64,000 nucleotides of DNA from Pterois miles (Eukaryota > Chordata > Actinopteri > Perciformes > Scorpaenidae): contig CAMQGK010000239.1 of assembly GCA_947000775.1 (NCBI GenBank), positions 124,001-188,000 of the forward strand. Direction: 5' to 3'. Shown in pieces: positions 36,838 to 47,631 of the stretch; the stretch's first letter is position 1; every line of letters starts with the position of its first letter. Below the pieces are notes generated by a model. It ran no database searches, was not told the DNA's origin, and was given only the letters and a program-made list of their open reading frames with translations. The position numbers and the translations under genes are program-made.

Positions 36838-39800
36838 GTTAAGATAAGATAAGATATTCCTTTATTGGTCCCACAGTGGAGAAATTCACACGTTACAGCA
36901 GCAAAGTGGATAGTGCAATGAACAAGAAGGATAGATTTAAAAAAAAAAAAAAAACATTATTAATACAGATAAAATAAAATAATGTATACATAATAGAAGG
37001 TAAAGCCCAAAATATGTCCAGCATATCAATAAATAATTGTCCAGTTCCTATAATTTGAGCAGATGATATAATTGCATGAGTTCTTATTGCACTTATGTCC
37101 GGTGAGTTTGTTGTGAATGTGACTGTGATTGTGGTCTACTGGGAGCAGTGCTGGTTGTGGAGTCTAACAGCTGCAGGCAGGAAGGACCTTCTGTAACGCT
37201 CCTTCGTACACTTAGGGTGTAGCAGCCTGCCACTGAAGGAGCTCTCCAGAGCTCTGATGGTGTCTCTCATGGGGTGGGAGTCCTTCTCCATCATGGATGA
37301 CAGCTTAGCCATCGTCCTCCTCTCTCCCACCACCTGCACTGAGTCCAGAGAGCATCCCAGGACAGGGCTGGCCCTTTTGATGATCTTATCCAGCCTCTTC
37401 CTGTCTGCAGCTGTGACGGTGCTGCCCCAGCAAACCACTCCATAAAATATGGCTGATGCCACCACGGTGTCATAAAATGTTTTCAGAAGTGTCCCCTGCA
37501 CTCCAAAAGACCTCAGTCTCCTGAGCAGATACAGTCTGCTCTGGCCTTTCTTATGGAGTGCAGAGGAATTTGTAGTCCAGTCCAGTTTATTGTTCAGGTG
37601 AACACCCAGGTATTTATAAGATGTCACCATCTCAATGTCTGATCCCTGGATGTTCACTGGTGTTGGAGGGGGATGAGTTTGCCTGCAGAAATCCACCACC
37701 AGCTCTTTAGTTTTCCCCGTTGATCTGGAGGTGGTTCCGCAGGCACCAGTCCACGAAGTCCTGGGAAAGTTCTCTGTACTCCCCATCGTCCCCATCAGTG
37801 ATGAGGCTGACGATAGCAGAGTCATCAGAGAACTTCTGCAGGTGACAGGTTGGTGAGTTGTAGGAGAAGTTTTTGTGAATTTCCCCACTGTGGGACTAAT
37901 AAAGGAATATCTCATCTTATCTTAAGTCTGCAGTGTAGAGCGTGAAGAGGAACGGAGCCAGAACCGTTCCCTGCGGGGCCCCCACACTGCAGACCACCGT
38001 GTCTGATGTGAAGTCCCGCGTCCTCACATACTGTGGGCGGTTTGTGAGGTAGTCCAGTACCCAGGATGTTAGATGGTGATCTACCCCTGTAATCTCCAGT
38101 TTGTCCCCCAGAAGTGTCGGCTGGATGGTGTTGAAAGCACTGGAGAAATCAAAGAACATGATCCTCACAGTGCTCCCAGGTTTCTCCAGGTGAGACAGAG
38201 CTCGGTCCAACAGGAAGATGACGGCATCGTCCACGGTGGTGGGTCCATGGATGGACTCACCACAGGGCGGAGATGTTGGAGGACCAGGCGCTCCAGGGCC
38301 TTCATCAGGTGTGATGTTAATGCCACCGGCCTGAAGCTGCTGGGGTCCTTGTGGTGTGGGGTCTTGGGCACAGGTACCACGCAGGATGTCTTCCATAGTT
38401 GTGGTACCTTCCTCAGCCTCAGGCTCAGGTTGAATAGGTGTCCAAAAGTCCCACACAGCTGGTCTGCGCAGGACTTCAGGAGCCTGGAGCTGATGCCATC
38501 TGGACCTGTAGCCTTCCTCACGTTCATCCTCTTGAACTGGTTCTTCACCTGAAGGGTTGTGAAGGACAAACTGGAGCAAGGGGGCTGTGTGTCAGAGGCA
38601 GTGGAGGGGGGTGGGGGGGCAGAGCTGAGTAGTGGAGCAGAGGGGGGTTGACTGTGGGACGGGTCTGCTGAGGGTAGAGCTGGAGCCGCAGGTGTCGATG
38701 GTGGTGTTGGTGTCAGTGGGGGGGCTGGTGTTGAGCTGAAGGTGGTGAAGGGAGGGGGCACTGTCTTGAGGTGGCAGATGAAGGGGGTTGCAGCAGGGTG
38801 GACTGGGCCGGGGGAGGGGCAGGTGACTCATCAAACCTGTTAAAGTAGTGGTTCAAATCATTCACCCACTCTAGGCCTCCCACAGCCTTGGAGTCTGGTT
38901 TCTTGTGACCTGAGATGTTTTTTTGGCCTTTCCAGATGTTGTTCTGCTGCAACTGCTCCTCCATCTTCCTCCTGTAGCTGTTCTTCCCCTCCCTGATTTT
39001 TCTCCTTAGCTCCCTCTGTACAGCCTTCAGCTCCTCCTTATTTCCTGATTTAAAGGCCCTCTTCTTCTCCTTAAGGAGGGCCTTTATATCAGGATTAATC
39101 CAGGGTTTGTTGTTGGAAAAACACCTTACCGTCCTGGTTGGTACGGTGTTTTCCACACAGAAGTTTATGTAGTCCGTGATGCAGCCCGTCAGTCCATCTA
39201 TAACCTCCCCATGAGAGTACCAGAGTTCCTCCCACACTGTTGTGCTGAAACAGTCCTGCAGAGTTTCCTCAGCTTCTCTGTGTACCAGGGGTCTGTACAC
39301 AGGCTGGAGATGAACCAGGTTGTGGTCTGATCTTCCCGGGGGGGGGGGGATGATGTGTATGCCTCCTTGCAGTTGGCATACAATAAATCCAGTATTTTAC
39401 TGTCCCGTGTGCAGCATGACACATACTGGGTGAAAGTTGGTAGAGTGGAGGACAGAGAGACATGATTAAAGTCTCCAGAGACCAGGAGGAGGTCTGAGGG
39501 TGCTGTGTCTGCAGCCTGCTCGTGACTGAATAGACAACATCACAAGCTGTGTCACCGTTAGCAGAGGGGGGAACATAGACAGCCATCATAATAACATGTG
39601 TAAATTCCCGCGGTAAATAATACGGCCTCATGCTAAGAGCGAGCAGCTCGATGTCCCTGCTGCAGTGTTGGTCTTTAACAGTGATGTGACCAGGGTTACA
39701 CCATCTATCATTCACAAACACCGCCAGACCTCCTCCTTTCCTCTTACCGCTGTCTCTCGTCCTGTCCGCCCACACCAACTTAAACCCGTCCAGCTCCGTC

Positions 39801-40317
39801 ACCTTGTCCGTGGTTGCCGCCATCAGCCACGTCTCAGTGAACACCATCACGCTGCACTCCCGGTACTCCCGCTGATGTTGGGTCAGCGCCGCCAGCTCGT
39901 CCATCTTGTTGGGGAGAGATCTCACATTCCCCATCAAAACAGACGGGAGGACCGGTTTGACGCTGAGCTCCAGCCCGGCATCCCCTTCTTCTCCTCTTTA
40001 TCTCCGGGGGAACAACGGGTCTCTCCTCGGGGTGCAGCAGCGCTGTGTTGCGGAGCGCCAACAGCTGATCCCTTGTGTAAACAATGGGTCTGCTCGTTGG
40101 GTCCCCGCACACGGTCGGAAACATTGTAAAAAGTGATGAAAAGTTACGACCAAAACTGCTGTTTTGGTCTCCATGATGCCAGAAAAGACTGACTGAATTA
40201 AAGCACATAGTAATGGCTCGTGAAATAAAAGATTAAAAAGTTTTTAAAGAGAAAAGCTCTAGAATGAGCAAGAGCTGCTGTAACAGGCTGCCACTCACGC
40301 GATGCCATGTTACTTAG

Positions 40318-40345
<28 letters not shown>
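36838..40345 (-). mobile_element. Nearly full-length CR1/L2-type LINE, frameshifted
   Basis: Order on the minus strand: a 5' region starting after a T-rich run (40,343-40,317); an APE-type endonuclease (39,937-39,300) with GNVRSLPNKMDELAALTQHQ, VFTETWL and KGGGLAVFVNDRW; a basic linker (38,990-39,300) with NNKPWINPDIKALLKEKKRA; RT (38,761-37,917) with FFDFSSAFNTIQP and GAPQGTVLAPFLFTLY; and, after an interruption, the catalytic FSDDSA box (near 37,825) and C-terminal TSYKYLGVHLNNKLDW and VCWGSTVTAADRKRLDKII. The 3' end is (TTATC)n after CCCACTGTGG-type sequence at 36,838-36,890. The reading frame changes several times, so it is inactive as it stands but fairly recent. Confidence 0.88.
37868..37926 (+). 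mobile_element. 55-bp retroposon tail inserted in the LINE RT, opposite orientation
   Basis: TGAATTTCCCCACTGTGGGA, AATAAAGGAATATC and CATCTTATCTTA read on the plus strand, inside the minus-strand RT. It sits exactly between the codons for LYTADLR and FSYNSPTCHLQKFSDD, which are normally adjacent. It is a minimal 5'-truncated insertion of the same tail family. Confidence 0.8.
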
Positions 40346-40348
<3 letters not shown>

Positions 40349-40361
40349 AAAAGATGCTCAA

Positions 40362-40552
40362 AAGATGGATGGATGTACCACAAGACGGACAGAACGGAAG
40401 GAAACGCCTGTGTTTTTGTGGACTAAGTAAGTAAGCTGCACATTAAAGGAACATTTTGTCATTTTGGTAAATATGCATATTCACCTTCTAGCCAACAGTT
40501 AGACAAGAAGGTTGTTACCACTGTAAATATGTAGCTGCAGCCAGCTTCAGTA
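40362..40552 (+). repeat. Satellite fragment left of the gypsy insertion
   Basis: It begins inside block A (ACCACAAGACGGACAGAACG), passes the GTAAGTAAG donor and runs into the intron up to CCAGCTTCAGTA, where the gypsy element starts. The unit resumes at 42,187. Confidence 0.9.
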
Positions 40553-42186
40553 TGTTACCAGTGTCCTCTCCTTCACTGGTGAGCCTTCTCTTTTACCAGA
40601 CACGAGAGGAGAAAGTGTCCTCGCTGTCCACAGTAGATGCAGAGACCGTGCTGAAGGCGGCACTGGCATTCCTCTGCCGACAGACGAGTTCTCCCCAGCT
40701 GCATGGGCTCCACCTGGGCGCTGGGGGGCGACGGAGAGACCTCTGTAGTGGCCTGAAGTGGAGCTCTCCATGTAGGGTGCTGAGGAGTACTGTATACTGC
40801 CTCATGGGGTGCGGCGGTGGAACTGCAGCCTTTCTCTTTTCTTTCTCCCTCTCCCACAGTCTGTTGTCTATTCGAATTGCCAGGGCGATGACAGCGTCGG
40901 GGTCCTGCGGGAGGTCCAGGGGAGCCAGTTGATCCTTCTCAGGGTCCGAGAGACAATGCACGAAGGTGTCCAGAAGGGAGCCGTTGTTCCAACCACTGTC
41001 CGCCGCCAGGGTGCGGAACTCAATGGCGTAGTCAGCGACCCGCCTCTTGCCCTGTCGCAGCCCCACCAGCGCACGGGCAGCCTCTCTACCTGGAGTAGTG
41101 TGATCAAATATTTTTCTGAGTGTCTCAGTGAATAATGACAACGAGGAACATACCGGGGATTGACGCGCCCACTCTGCCGTGGCCCAGGCTTCTGCTCTGC
41201 CAGGAAAGTGGGTGATGATAAAAGCCACCTTCGCCCGTTCCGATGGAAATTGAGCCGCTTGAAGCTCAAAGTGGAGTCCACATTGGACCAGGAAGGCGCG
41301 GCAATTTTCAGAGTCCCTCCGGTTTGGCCAGGTGAGGAGAGCCTGATGGGGCTAGAGCTGGAGCCATCATGGGGTTCGCGACAGGAGTGACCTGGAAACT
41401 GGGTGTGGGCGCCGGCGAGGGACCCGCTTCTGCACCGGGAGGAGGACGAGTTTCAAGCAAAGTCATTAGTGTCTGCATTTTTGCGCCGAGTTGATTAATC
41501 TGATCAGCCAAGCAGAAGTTCTCCTGGCGTTCTGTTAGCTGTTTAACCCCCTGGCATACGGCGGTAAGCTGCTCCTCGTATTGGTGGGCGCTTGCCCTGT
41601 GCGAGAATTGCACTACGAACTTGATCCGAGTCTGCTGAGTCCATGACTGGCTAGTTCGTACTGTTATGTCTGGCGACACTGACAAGCTGGACTCAAATGC
41701 AAAAACTCACAGATCAAGGGTAGAGCAAAAATCGGCGTCTTTAATGGAGAAAAAGGTTGGTACACAGTTATCAGACTTCAGGCAGAGGTACAAAATCGCT
41801 GGGCTAAAGGCAGAGTCAAAAACTGGTGGAGAATCAAAAACACACTGGGACTGACACTAGGACATGCGGGTAAGCTTAACACTGTGGAACAGGCAAGACA
41901 AACTAGCACATGATGAATGAGGAGCACACATTAAATACCTGTGAGGGGAGTGATTGACTATACATAGGTGGACACAATCAGGGCGGGGGATGACGATCGG
42001 ACGCAGGTGAGTGGTGTAGAAATGAGGTCAGAGAGATGTGCTCTAACGTGAAGGCGGGAAGCATGCAGGCAGGAAGTGACGTGCTCTGAAATGAGAAGGG
42101 ATGTTAGAATACAAAATAAAACAGGAAGTGCAAAACATAAACATGCAACATAAAATCCCCCACACTAAGATCTGATACCCTTGACA
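40553..42186 (-). mobile_element. Gypsy (sushi-like) retroelement: 5' LTR and gag, with target duplication
   Basis: The element has TG...CA ends and is flanked by the 5-bp direct repeat CAGTA (40,548-40,552 and 42,187-42,191), splitting a satellite unit. On the minus strand the LTR is about 42,186-41,662 (TGTCAAGGG...CATAACA), with a GTATTTAATG promoter-like motif and CATTAAAG. gag follows in shifted frames: EEQLTAVCQGVKQLTERQ (41,600-41,300), then ITHFPGRAEAWATAEWARQS and LVGLRQGKRRVADYAIEFRT (41,228-40,800), then the zinc knuckle CIYCGQRGHFLLSC (C-x2-C-x4-H-x4-C, near 40,615). No pol or 3' LTR is present. The body ends right after gag at GGTAACA, so it is a deletion derivative. Confidence 0.87.
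41662..42186 (-). repeat. 5' LTR of the gypsy element, ~525 bp
   Basis: Terminal TGT/ACA, the position before gag and the internal promoter-like and polyadenylation-like motifs support an LTR. No second LTR copy exists in the window to confirm its borders. The 36.4-kb RT fragment may be another piece of the same family. Confidence 0.65.
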
Positions 42187-43038
42187 CAGTAGTGTCAAAG
42201 ATGAAGCCTACACATGTTTTCCAGACTCATATAAGCTGTGACAACACTGATCAATGCAGATTTATTTCAACATGAATTAGTCTTCATAGTTGATTATTTT
42301 AATTGAAGTGTCTTCCCGGAGAGTGGACGACAACCGAACCACACCAAGCCAGCAGCATCACACAACCAGTCTGATGTGAGGAAGCTCCAGCACCACAGCA
42401 GTCCACTCAACACACTGAACCGCCTTCATCTCCACACTTTACACACTGGACTGATCTCATGTTTATGTCAGTCAAAATAACAAAAACTCAGCCATGTAAC
42501 ATTATCCTGTGTTCAGTCTCATACTGATGTTGGTTAACATGAATCTTCTTCAGTAGTAAATCAGTTGAAGTTTATATAAAACACCATTATTTATTTGTAT
42601 TTTTGCAGAGACTCGGACTGAGTGTTGCTGTAGTTCAGCGGCTCCTTTACAACAATGAAGAAATGCTGATTCCCGACCAGGTCAGATGGATGACGGACAA
42701 CGAGACGGACAGAACGGCAGGAAACGCCTGTGTTTACGTGGCCGACGTAAGTAAGCTGCACTCTAAAGGAACATTTTGTCATTTTGGGAAATATGCATAT
42801 TGATTTTCTAGCCAACAGTTAAACAAGAAGATTGTCACCACTGTAAATATGTAGCTGCAGCCAGCTTCAATAGTGTCAAAGATGAAGCCTACACATGTTT
42901 TCCAGACTCATATAACCTGTGACACCACTGATCAATGCATATTTATTTAGTAATGAATTAGTCTTCATAGTTGATTATTATATAGCTGAAGTCTGGGAGA
43001 CACTGACAGCAGACCAAGAGAAGGATCCACATTCCTGT
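42187..43038 (+). repeat. Satellite island, right part, with the best-preserved block A
   Basis: It resumes at CAGTAGTGTCAAAGATGAAG after the gypsy element and runs through block B (deleted by about 70 bp near 42,310), block A (42,609-42,746), intron and a second block B start. It ends abruptly at GGATCCACATTCCTG, where unrelated sequence begins. Confidence 0.92.
42609..42746 (+). pseudogene. Exon A-like block, representative intact copy
   Basis: A T-rich tract and TTTTTGCAG acceptor precede it and GTAAGTAAG follows. The 46 codons are open in phase 0: it contains VVQRLLYNNEEMLIPDQVRW and ends CVYVAD. Ungapped comparison with the single-copy exon at 48,120-47,999 gives QRLLYNNEEMLIPDQVRWMT against SSFLDDRGEVGPPEQMRRMA, sharing L, E, P, Q, R and M at fixed spacing, with a conserved T and C further on. 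Other units have GGACTAG before the donor (in-frame stop) or an 8-bp frameshift. Whether any copy is transcribed or spliced is unknown. Confidence 0.6.
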
Positions 43039-44200
43039 TCTCCCACCAACTAAATGCTGCACCCCTTTCTCAACTGATGATAAGAAGCTTCACACATTTA
43101 GTCTAGAGAGTCTTTCTGGGGCTTCAGGCTCTTCGGGGTGGTTCAGCTCTTAGAGCTGGGCCCCTCTGCATTCCCCCTCCATGGGCCCATAAACCACAAG
43201 AGGGTTGGGGGGGAACACTCCAAGGACACCAGCTCTCCATCCTGAGGACTCAGGTCCAGCACCTCACACCCAGATGATACCAGCACCCGGTCTACCTGAA
43301 AGGAGGCTCTGAGTTTGTTGTTGTTTGTTGTTGCCGCTCTGCCCTGACGGCTGAAACAGCTGCTGAAGCCTGAAGCAGCTCCGCTGTATCTACGTGCTGG
43401 TGAATCTCAGCCATTGTGAAGAGAAAAGACTTAAAGAAAGACTTTAGGTCCAGAATCTTTTGAATCCAGTGACCCATCCAGCTCCGAGGAGGGGGGTCTG
43501 AAGAAATGGCTCAGAGATGCCAGACAGAGAGAGACGAAGATGGAAACATGCATCGAGGTGACACGCCAGCCATCCAAAACGAGGGTGTCCGAGGAACCAA
43601 AGAGAGCCACTGAGGGGGAGAAACCAGCCAAGCCGGGTCGCACCGTTGGATCCAGAAGATCCAGACTGTTCCAGACAGAAGCTGCTGCCACTCTGCTCCA
43701 GACAGCACAACCTCCATCTAGCATCTACTCAGAGAGGCTGATGTATAGATGTATCTTCAGAGGAGAAAGAGTCTGATGACTAGACTAATGAACCAATTCA
43801 TAGTCAATTAAGATTCATTCATTCATTCAATTATATTGTTAGTAGTGTAGTCCAGTAGTTAGTCCAATAAACACATCACGTCATTTATAAAGAACTTGGT
43901 TACTTGATTTTCTGTATATATACAGTATATAAACTATTAAAATCTCTGTTCACTAGGCCAAGAACTCCGTAGCAACCATGAGATTAAGAGATGCAACTGA
44001 TTAATATCAAGTTTAATTATTTTTCCCTGCTTTTATAAAACTGGGTGGTGCCCCGATTAAATCCTCATATTGAAGTGAACTGTGGGTAATATCTAAAGTT
44101 GAATGTTACCCCTTTCCTTCATATTTTATGATAATTTGTCTTACAATTAATAATTTGGGATCATTATTTGTGACTATGAATCTTGATATTAATGAATGAT
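43039..44200. other. Unique sequence, nothing firmly recognised
   Basis: A GC-richer stretch (43,100-43,720) has overlapping open frames on both strands but no splice support or domain. An ATTCATTCATTC run sits near 43,815. The remainder is AT-rich. Confidence 0.4.
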
Positions 44201-44215
44201 TAACTGTTAATCTGC

Positions 44216-44651
44216 TCAATGCAATAACGCTACACCTCGTCCATCAAGGTCACTGAATATTTCTGCATCAACCTCCGTCCCTGTAGCATCCTTGGAAACA
44301 ACTTTTCTACCTGCTGACATGAAAACTTCTCAATGACTGGAACCGAATATACATTTGAAGTCACTGCTCCTTTCTCCTCACTGCACATTACTATACATTA
44401 GTTAACCACTGGATAATTCAAAAATGACAAGTTGCATTAGTGGAGCTGTTAAACACATCCACATTCAAGAAAGTCTGCATGACATTCAGGAGCGTCCACA
44501 GTGAGTTTAGTTTTTTTAACCTTGTTAAAATCATCACTCATGAAGTAAATTACATACCGTTGTCATTAAATTGCATAAAGTCATACTGTCCTCCAATCTC
44601 ATCCAACTTCACATATTTCTGTAGTTGGTTGTACTGAACCTGGACCAGCAT
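44216..44651 (-). CDS. First two exons of a PB1/SAMD3-like fish gene, apparently truncated
   Basis: Exon 1 (44,651-44,558) encodes MLVQVQYNQLQKYVKL and then DEIGGQYDFMQFNDN, and ends at donor G|GTATGT in phase 1. Exon 2 starts at 44,310 after GTCAGCAG and continues in phase as GRKVVSKDATGTEVDAEIFS, then DLDGRG, reaching a stop at 44,216 unless an unseen donor (GAG|GTGTAG near 44,237) is used. The DATGTEVD-x-x-IFSDL pattern is one I recall from the N-terminal ubiquitin-like/PB1-like part of a multigene teleost family often annotated as SAM-domain protein 3-like. That naming is from memory. No later exons are seen, so it is probably a gene fragment. Confidence 0.55.
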
Positions 44652-44989
44652 TTTTACTGAGACATGAAGATGGAAACGTAAAAACTAAGACAAAAGTGTA
44701 TGACACGAGGAAAAAACTGGAGACGTCCTCACAATGTCTCCAACTGAACTACAGAGACTCAGTGGGAGGGGCTTCATTTAGAAATGAGCTCTCTACAGAG
44801 TTAAAGTGACACTGATGTGATCAACTCTCTCAAATAACTCCAACACTGAGCACCGTTTAACTCATCATGTGTTCAAATCTCACTCCCAGAGCTGATCTGA
44901 ACTCTGAAATGTTGAACTCTGAAATTTCAACACTGTGTGGTATCAAGCCTCTCCTGAAGCAGACCCCATGTCAGAAGCCTCATACCTGG

Positions 44990-45640
44990 ACTAAGGAGGA
45001 CAAGAACTGGACCACTGCAGTCAGTCCTCTATTCAGGTGAAAGTAAATGTTGCATTTCATTTGGAAATCCAGGTCCCAGAGTCTGGAGGGAGAGTGGGGA
45101 GGCCCAGAATCCAAGTTGCTTGAAGTCCAGTGTGAAGTTTCCACAGTGGGTGATGATTTGGGGGGCGCCATGTCATCTGCTGATGTGGGTCTACTGTGTT
45201 TCATCAAGTCCCAAGTCAACGCAGCCGTCTAGCAGGAAACTTTAGAGCACTTTGTGCTTCCGTCTGCTGACAGGCTTTATGGAGATGCTGGTTTCCTGTT
45301 CCAGCAGGACTTAGCATCTGCCCACAGTGCCAACGCTACTACTAACTGCTCTGCTGACCATCATATTACTGTGCTGGACTGGCCAGCCAACTGGCCTGGC
45401 CTGAACCCCACAGAGGATCTATGGGGTGTTGTCAAGAGGAAGATGAGAAACACCCAACCCACAATCCAGATGAGCTGAAGGCTGCTATCAGAGCAACCTG
45501 AGCTTCAATAAGACCTCAGCAGAGCCACAGGCTGATGGCCTTCATGTCTCACCTCACTGATGCAGTAATTCATGCTGAAGGAAACCTGACCAAGCATTGC
45601 ATGAAAAAACCCACAGACTTTTCAGAAGCTGGACATTTCT
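44990..45640 (+). mobile_element. Tc1-like transposase, C-terminal half, broken
   Basis: The plus strand encodes SVMIWGAMSS-like residues (near 45,150), LYGDAGFLFQQDLASAHSA (near 45,290-45,330) and VLDWPANWPGLNPTEDLWGV with KRKMR (45,380-45,450). The FQQDxAxxH and DWPxxxPxLNPxExLW motifs belong to the DDE domain of Tc1/mariner transposases. LNPIE is here LNPTE, so the last catalytic Glu is kept. Stops and frameshifts upstream and no visible terminal repeats make it a relic. Confidence 0.85.
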
Positions 45641-46069
45641 GTTTTGTAAATCTTTTTTTCCAGAGATGCCGTTTTCTTTCATTTTTGAGCTGTAGGCTGT
45701 AATTATTAAGATTACAACGAAAAAAAGCTTGAAACATTTTAGTTTACATTTTAGATAATATTCACTTTTCACTTTCTTAAATAACTGACAAACAATATTG
45801 AACTTTTTCACGATTTTTTTGCACCTTATTGTCTCTTAGAGAAGTTATTTGTGGAAAAGCAGTATTACTGTATAATCTGCAATATTAAAATTGTAGTTTG
45901 GGTTTATTTATGTATTTTTTCAGGCCATTTAAATCTAAATGTTAAATCTAAATGTTGAATATAAATCTCCATGTTCAATAAGGAAAATGTTGATTCTCAG
46001 TTACATTTTCTAATAGTATTCAGACAGCTTTCCTAGTGTCCATAAAATCTGTTCCATATGTCCTTAAAA
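45641..46069. other. AT-rich intergenic sequence
   Basis: No feature recognised. Confidence 0.4.
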
Positions 46070-46225
46070 TGGGCTGCACGGTGCCGTGGTTAGCACTGTG
46101 GCCTCACAGCGAGGTCGGATCCGGCTCGGGGCCCTCGTGTGTGGAGTTTGCATCTTCTCCCTGTGTAAGTGTGGGTTTTCTCCACGTTCTCCAGCCTCCT
46201 CCCACCATCCAAAGACATGGACGGG
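46070..46225 (+). mobile_element. 5' half of the fish SINE at 28,275
   Basis: GGGCTGCACGGTGCCGTGGT, GCCTCACAGCGAGG, GTGTGGAGTTTGCATCTTCT and CCACCATCCAAAGACATGG match the first ~150 bp of that SINE. The 3' half is missing. Confidence 0.8.
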
Positions 46226-47225
46226 TGTCCTTCATGTTGCTGGCTGTTCAAAAAAGTAATTCATAATACATACAAAAATGTAAAAATGTCAGAGTCCACA
46301 GAAAAGCAGCTGGATTCAGGGTCTCTCCTTGAGGAGTGTTAGCTGAGCTGCACTCAGTAAGGACTGACAGTGAGGAAATGCTCTCACATTGCGTTTACTT
46401 ACTACATTGAAAACTGTGTTCCTGGCTGATAAAACCAAAGATTGGAGCAGATGTACAGTGTCACTGGTTTTTATGCTCTTTATGAAACGTGTTTTCCATA
46501 CAGATAATGACAAGGTGGACACACGATGCTCTGGTTCATTTGAGAAGACCTGACCGATGCCTGCCTGCTGTTATTATGTTATGTTACCCTGCTCACTGTT
46601 GGGAAATGCACATCCATAATCACTACGACCTTTTAAAATTACAGCCCAGTGTTGAATAATCATGGTACATAGCAACAGCTATCCTTAAATCTTCCCAATG
46701 CAGATTGTTTTGTATAATCTATTTGAAGGCTAAATGTGAAAGGGCTTGATCCTAGTCCCAGAGAAATATTCAAAATTAAATGGGAAGGGGACCCTTCTCA
46801 TTGTCATCATCATAGTTGTTAGATCAATTTTGGAGCTGCTTCAGGCTTTTGTTTAAAAATGGTATTAGAAATATTACTATTACTAGAGCTGAGTTTAAAA
46901 ACAAAACATGATACCTTTAATAACTAATCATCTCAAGGCCATTTCAATACATTATCAGACATTAGACGTTAGCAGTGATTTCTCTGGTTGTTGTTTTTCC
47001 AAATTAAAGTGGAGAACAAACTAAAGCTGTGAGGTTTTAGGGCTCAATAAACATCATTTGGACTGTGGTGTCATTAATGTGTAGGGAAGTTAAATCAAAT
47101 GCAATCAAACAAGTATCACACTACCTGCAAATGATGGATTATTTCACGTTATGGTAACATCAATGAAAGTAAAAGAAGTCGCATACCACATTTTAGATGT
47201 CTGATGTTGTCTTTTATTGAATTCA
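46226..47225. other. Intergenic, nothing recognised
   Basis: AT-rich. Short frames have no domain, splice or repeat support. Confidence 0.4.
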
Positions 47226-47226
47226 A

Positions 47227-47500
47227 CACCAAAACAGTCAAGTGGTAAAAAATAGTGATGAGGTAAAAACTCCCAAAAACCCTTTTAACAGGGAAAAACT
47301 GGGAGAAACCTCACGAAGAGCAACAGAGGAGGGCTCCCTCTTCCAGGATGGACATACAGAGTCCAGATGACTAAATGGATGTGTATAATGTGAACACATA
47401 TGGAGGGATGGATCCAGGAGGATGTCAAGCAGCTTCCAGGTGTCACTAAACAGATGCAGCCTGAGCAACACACCCTCCTCTCCTTCATGTAACCTAGGGA
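47227..47500. repeat. Probable dispersed repeat (AGGAGGGCTCCCTCTTCCAGG)
   Basis: CTGGGAGAAACCTCACGAAG, AGCAACAGAGGAGGGCTCCC and CTTCCAGGATGGACATACAG resemble an interspersed sequence I associate with fish 3' UTRs and introns. It is single-copy in this window, so the call rests on memory only. Confidence 0.35.
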
Positions 47501-47631
47501 GAGGACAAGATTGTTGGTTTTAGTTCACAGTTGCTTTGGTAATGTAAATGTATGTTTCCCATGTCAATAAGCCCCTTTGGACTGAACTGAATTGCCAGGG
47601 CAGAGGACAGACAGACGGACTCACTGGCTCT

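Noticed and set aside
36937..36955. Poly(A) run as evidence of a processed gene
   Set aside because: It is an A-run within the LINE 3' UTR region read on the other strand. There is no gene copy next to it.
43431..43724. Overlapping ~90-codon minus frames near 43.5 kb
   Set aside because: Several frames are open at once in a GC-richer stretch, without splice sites, homology or codon signal that favours any of them.
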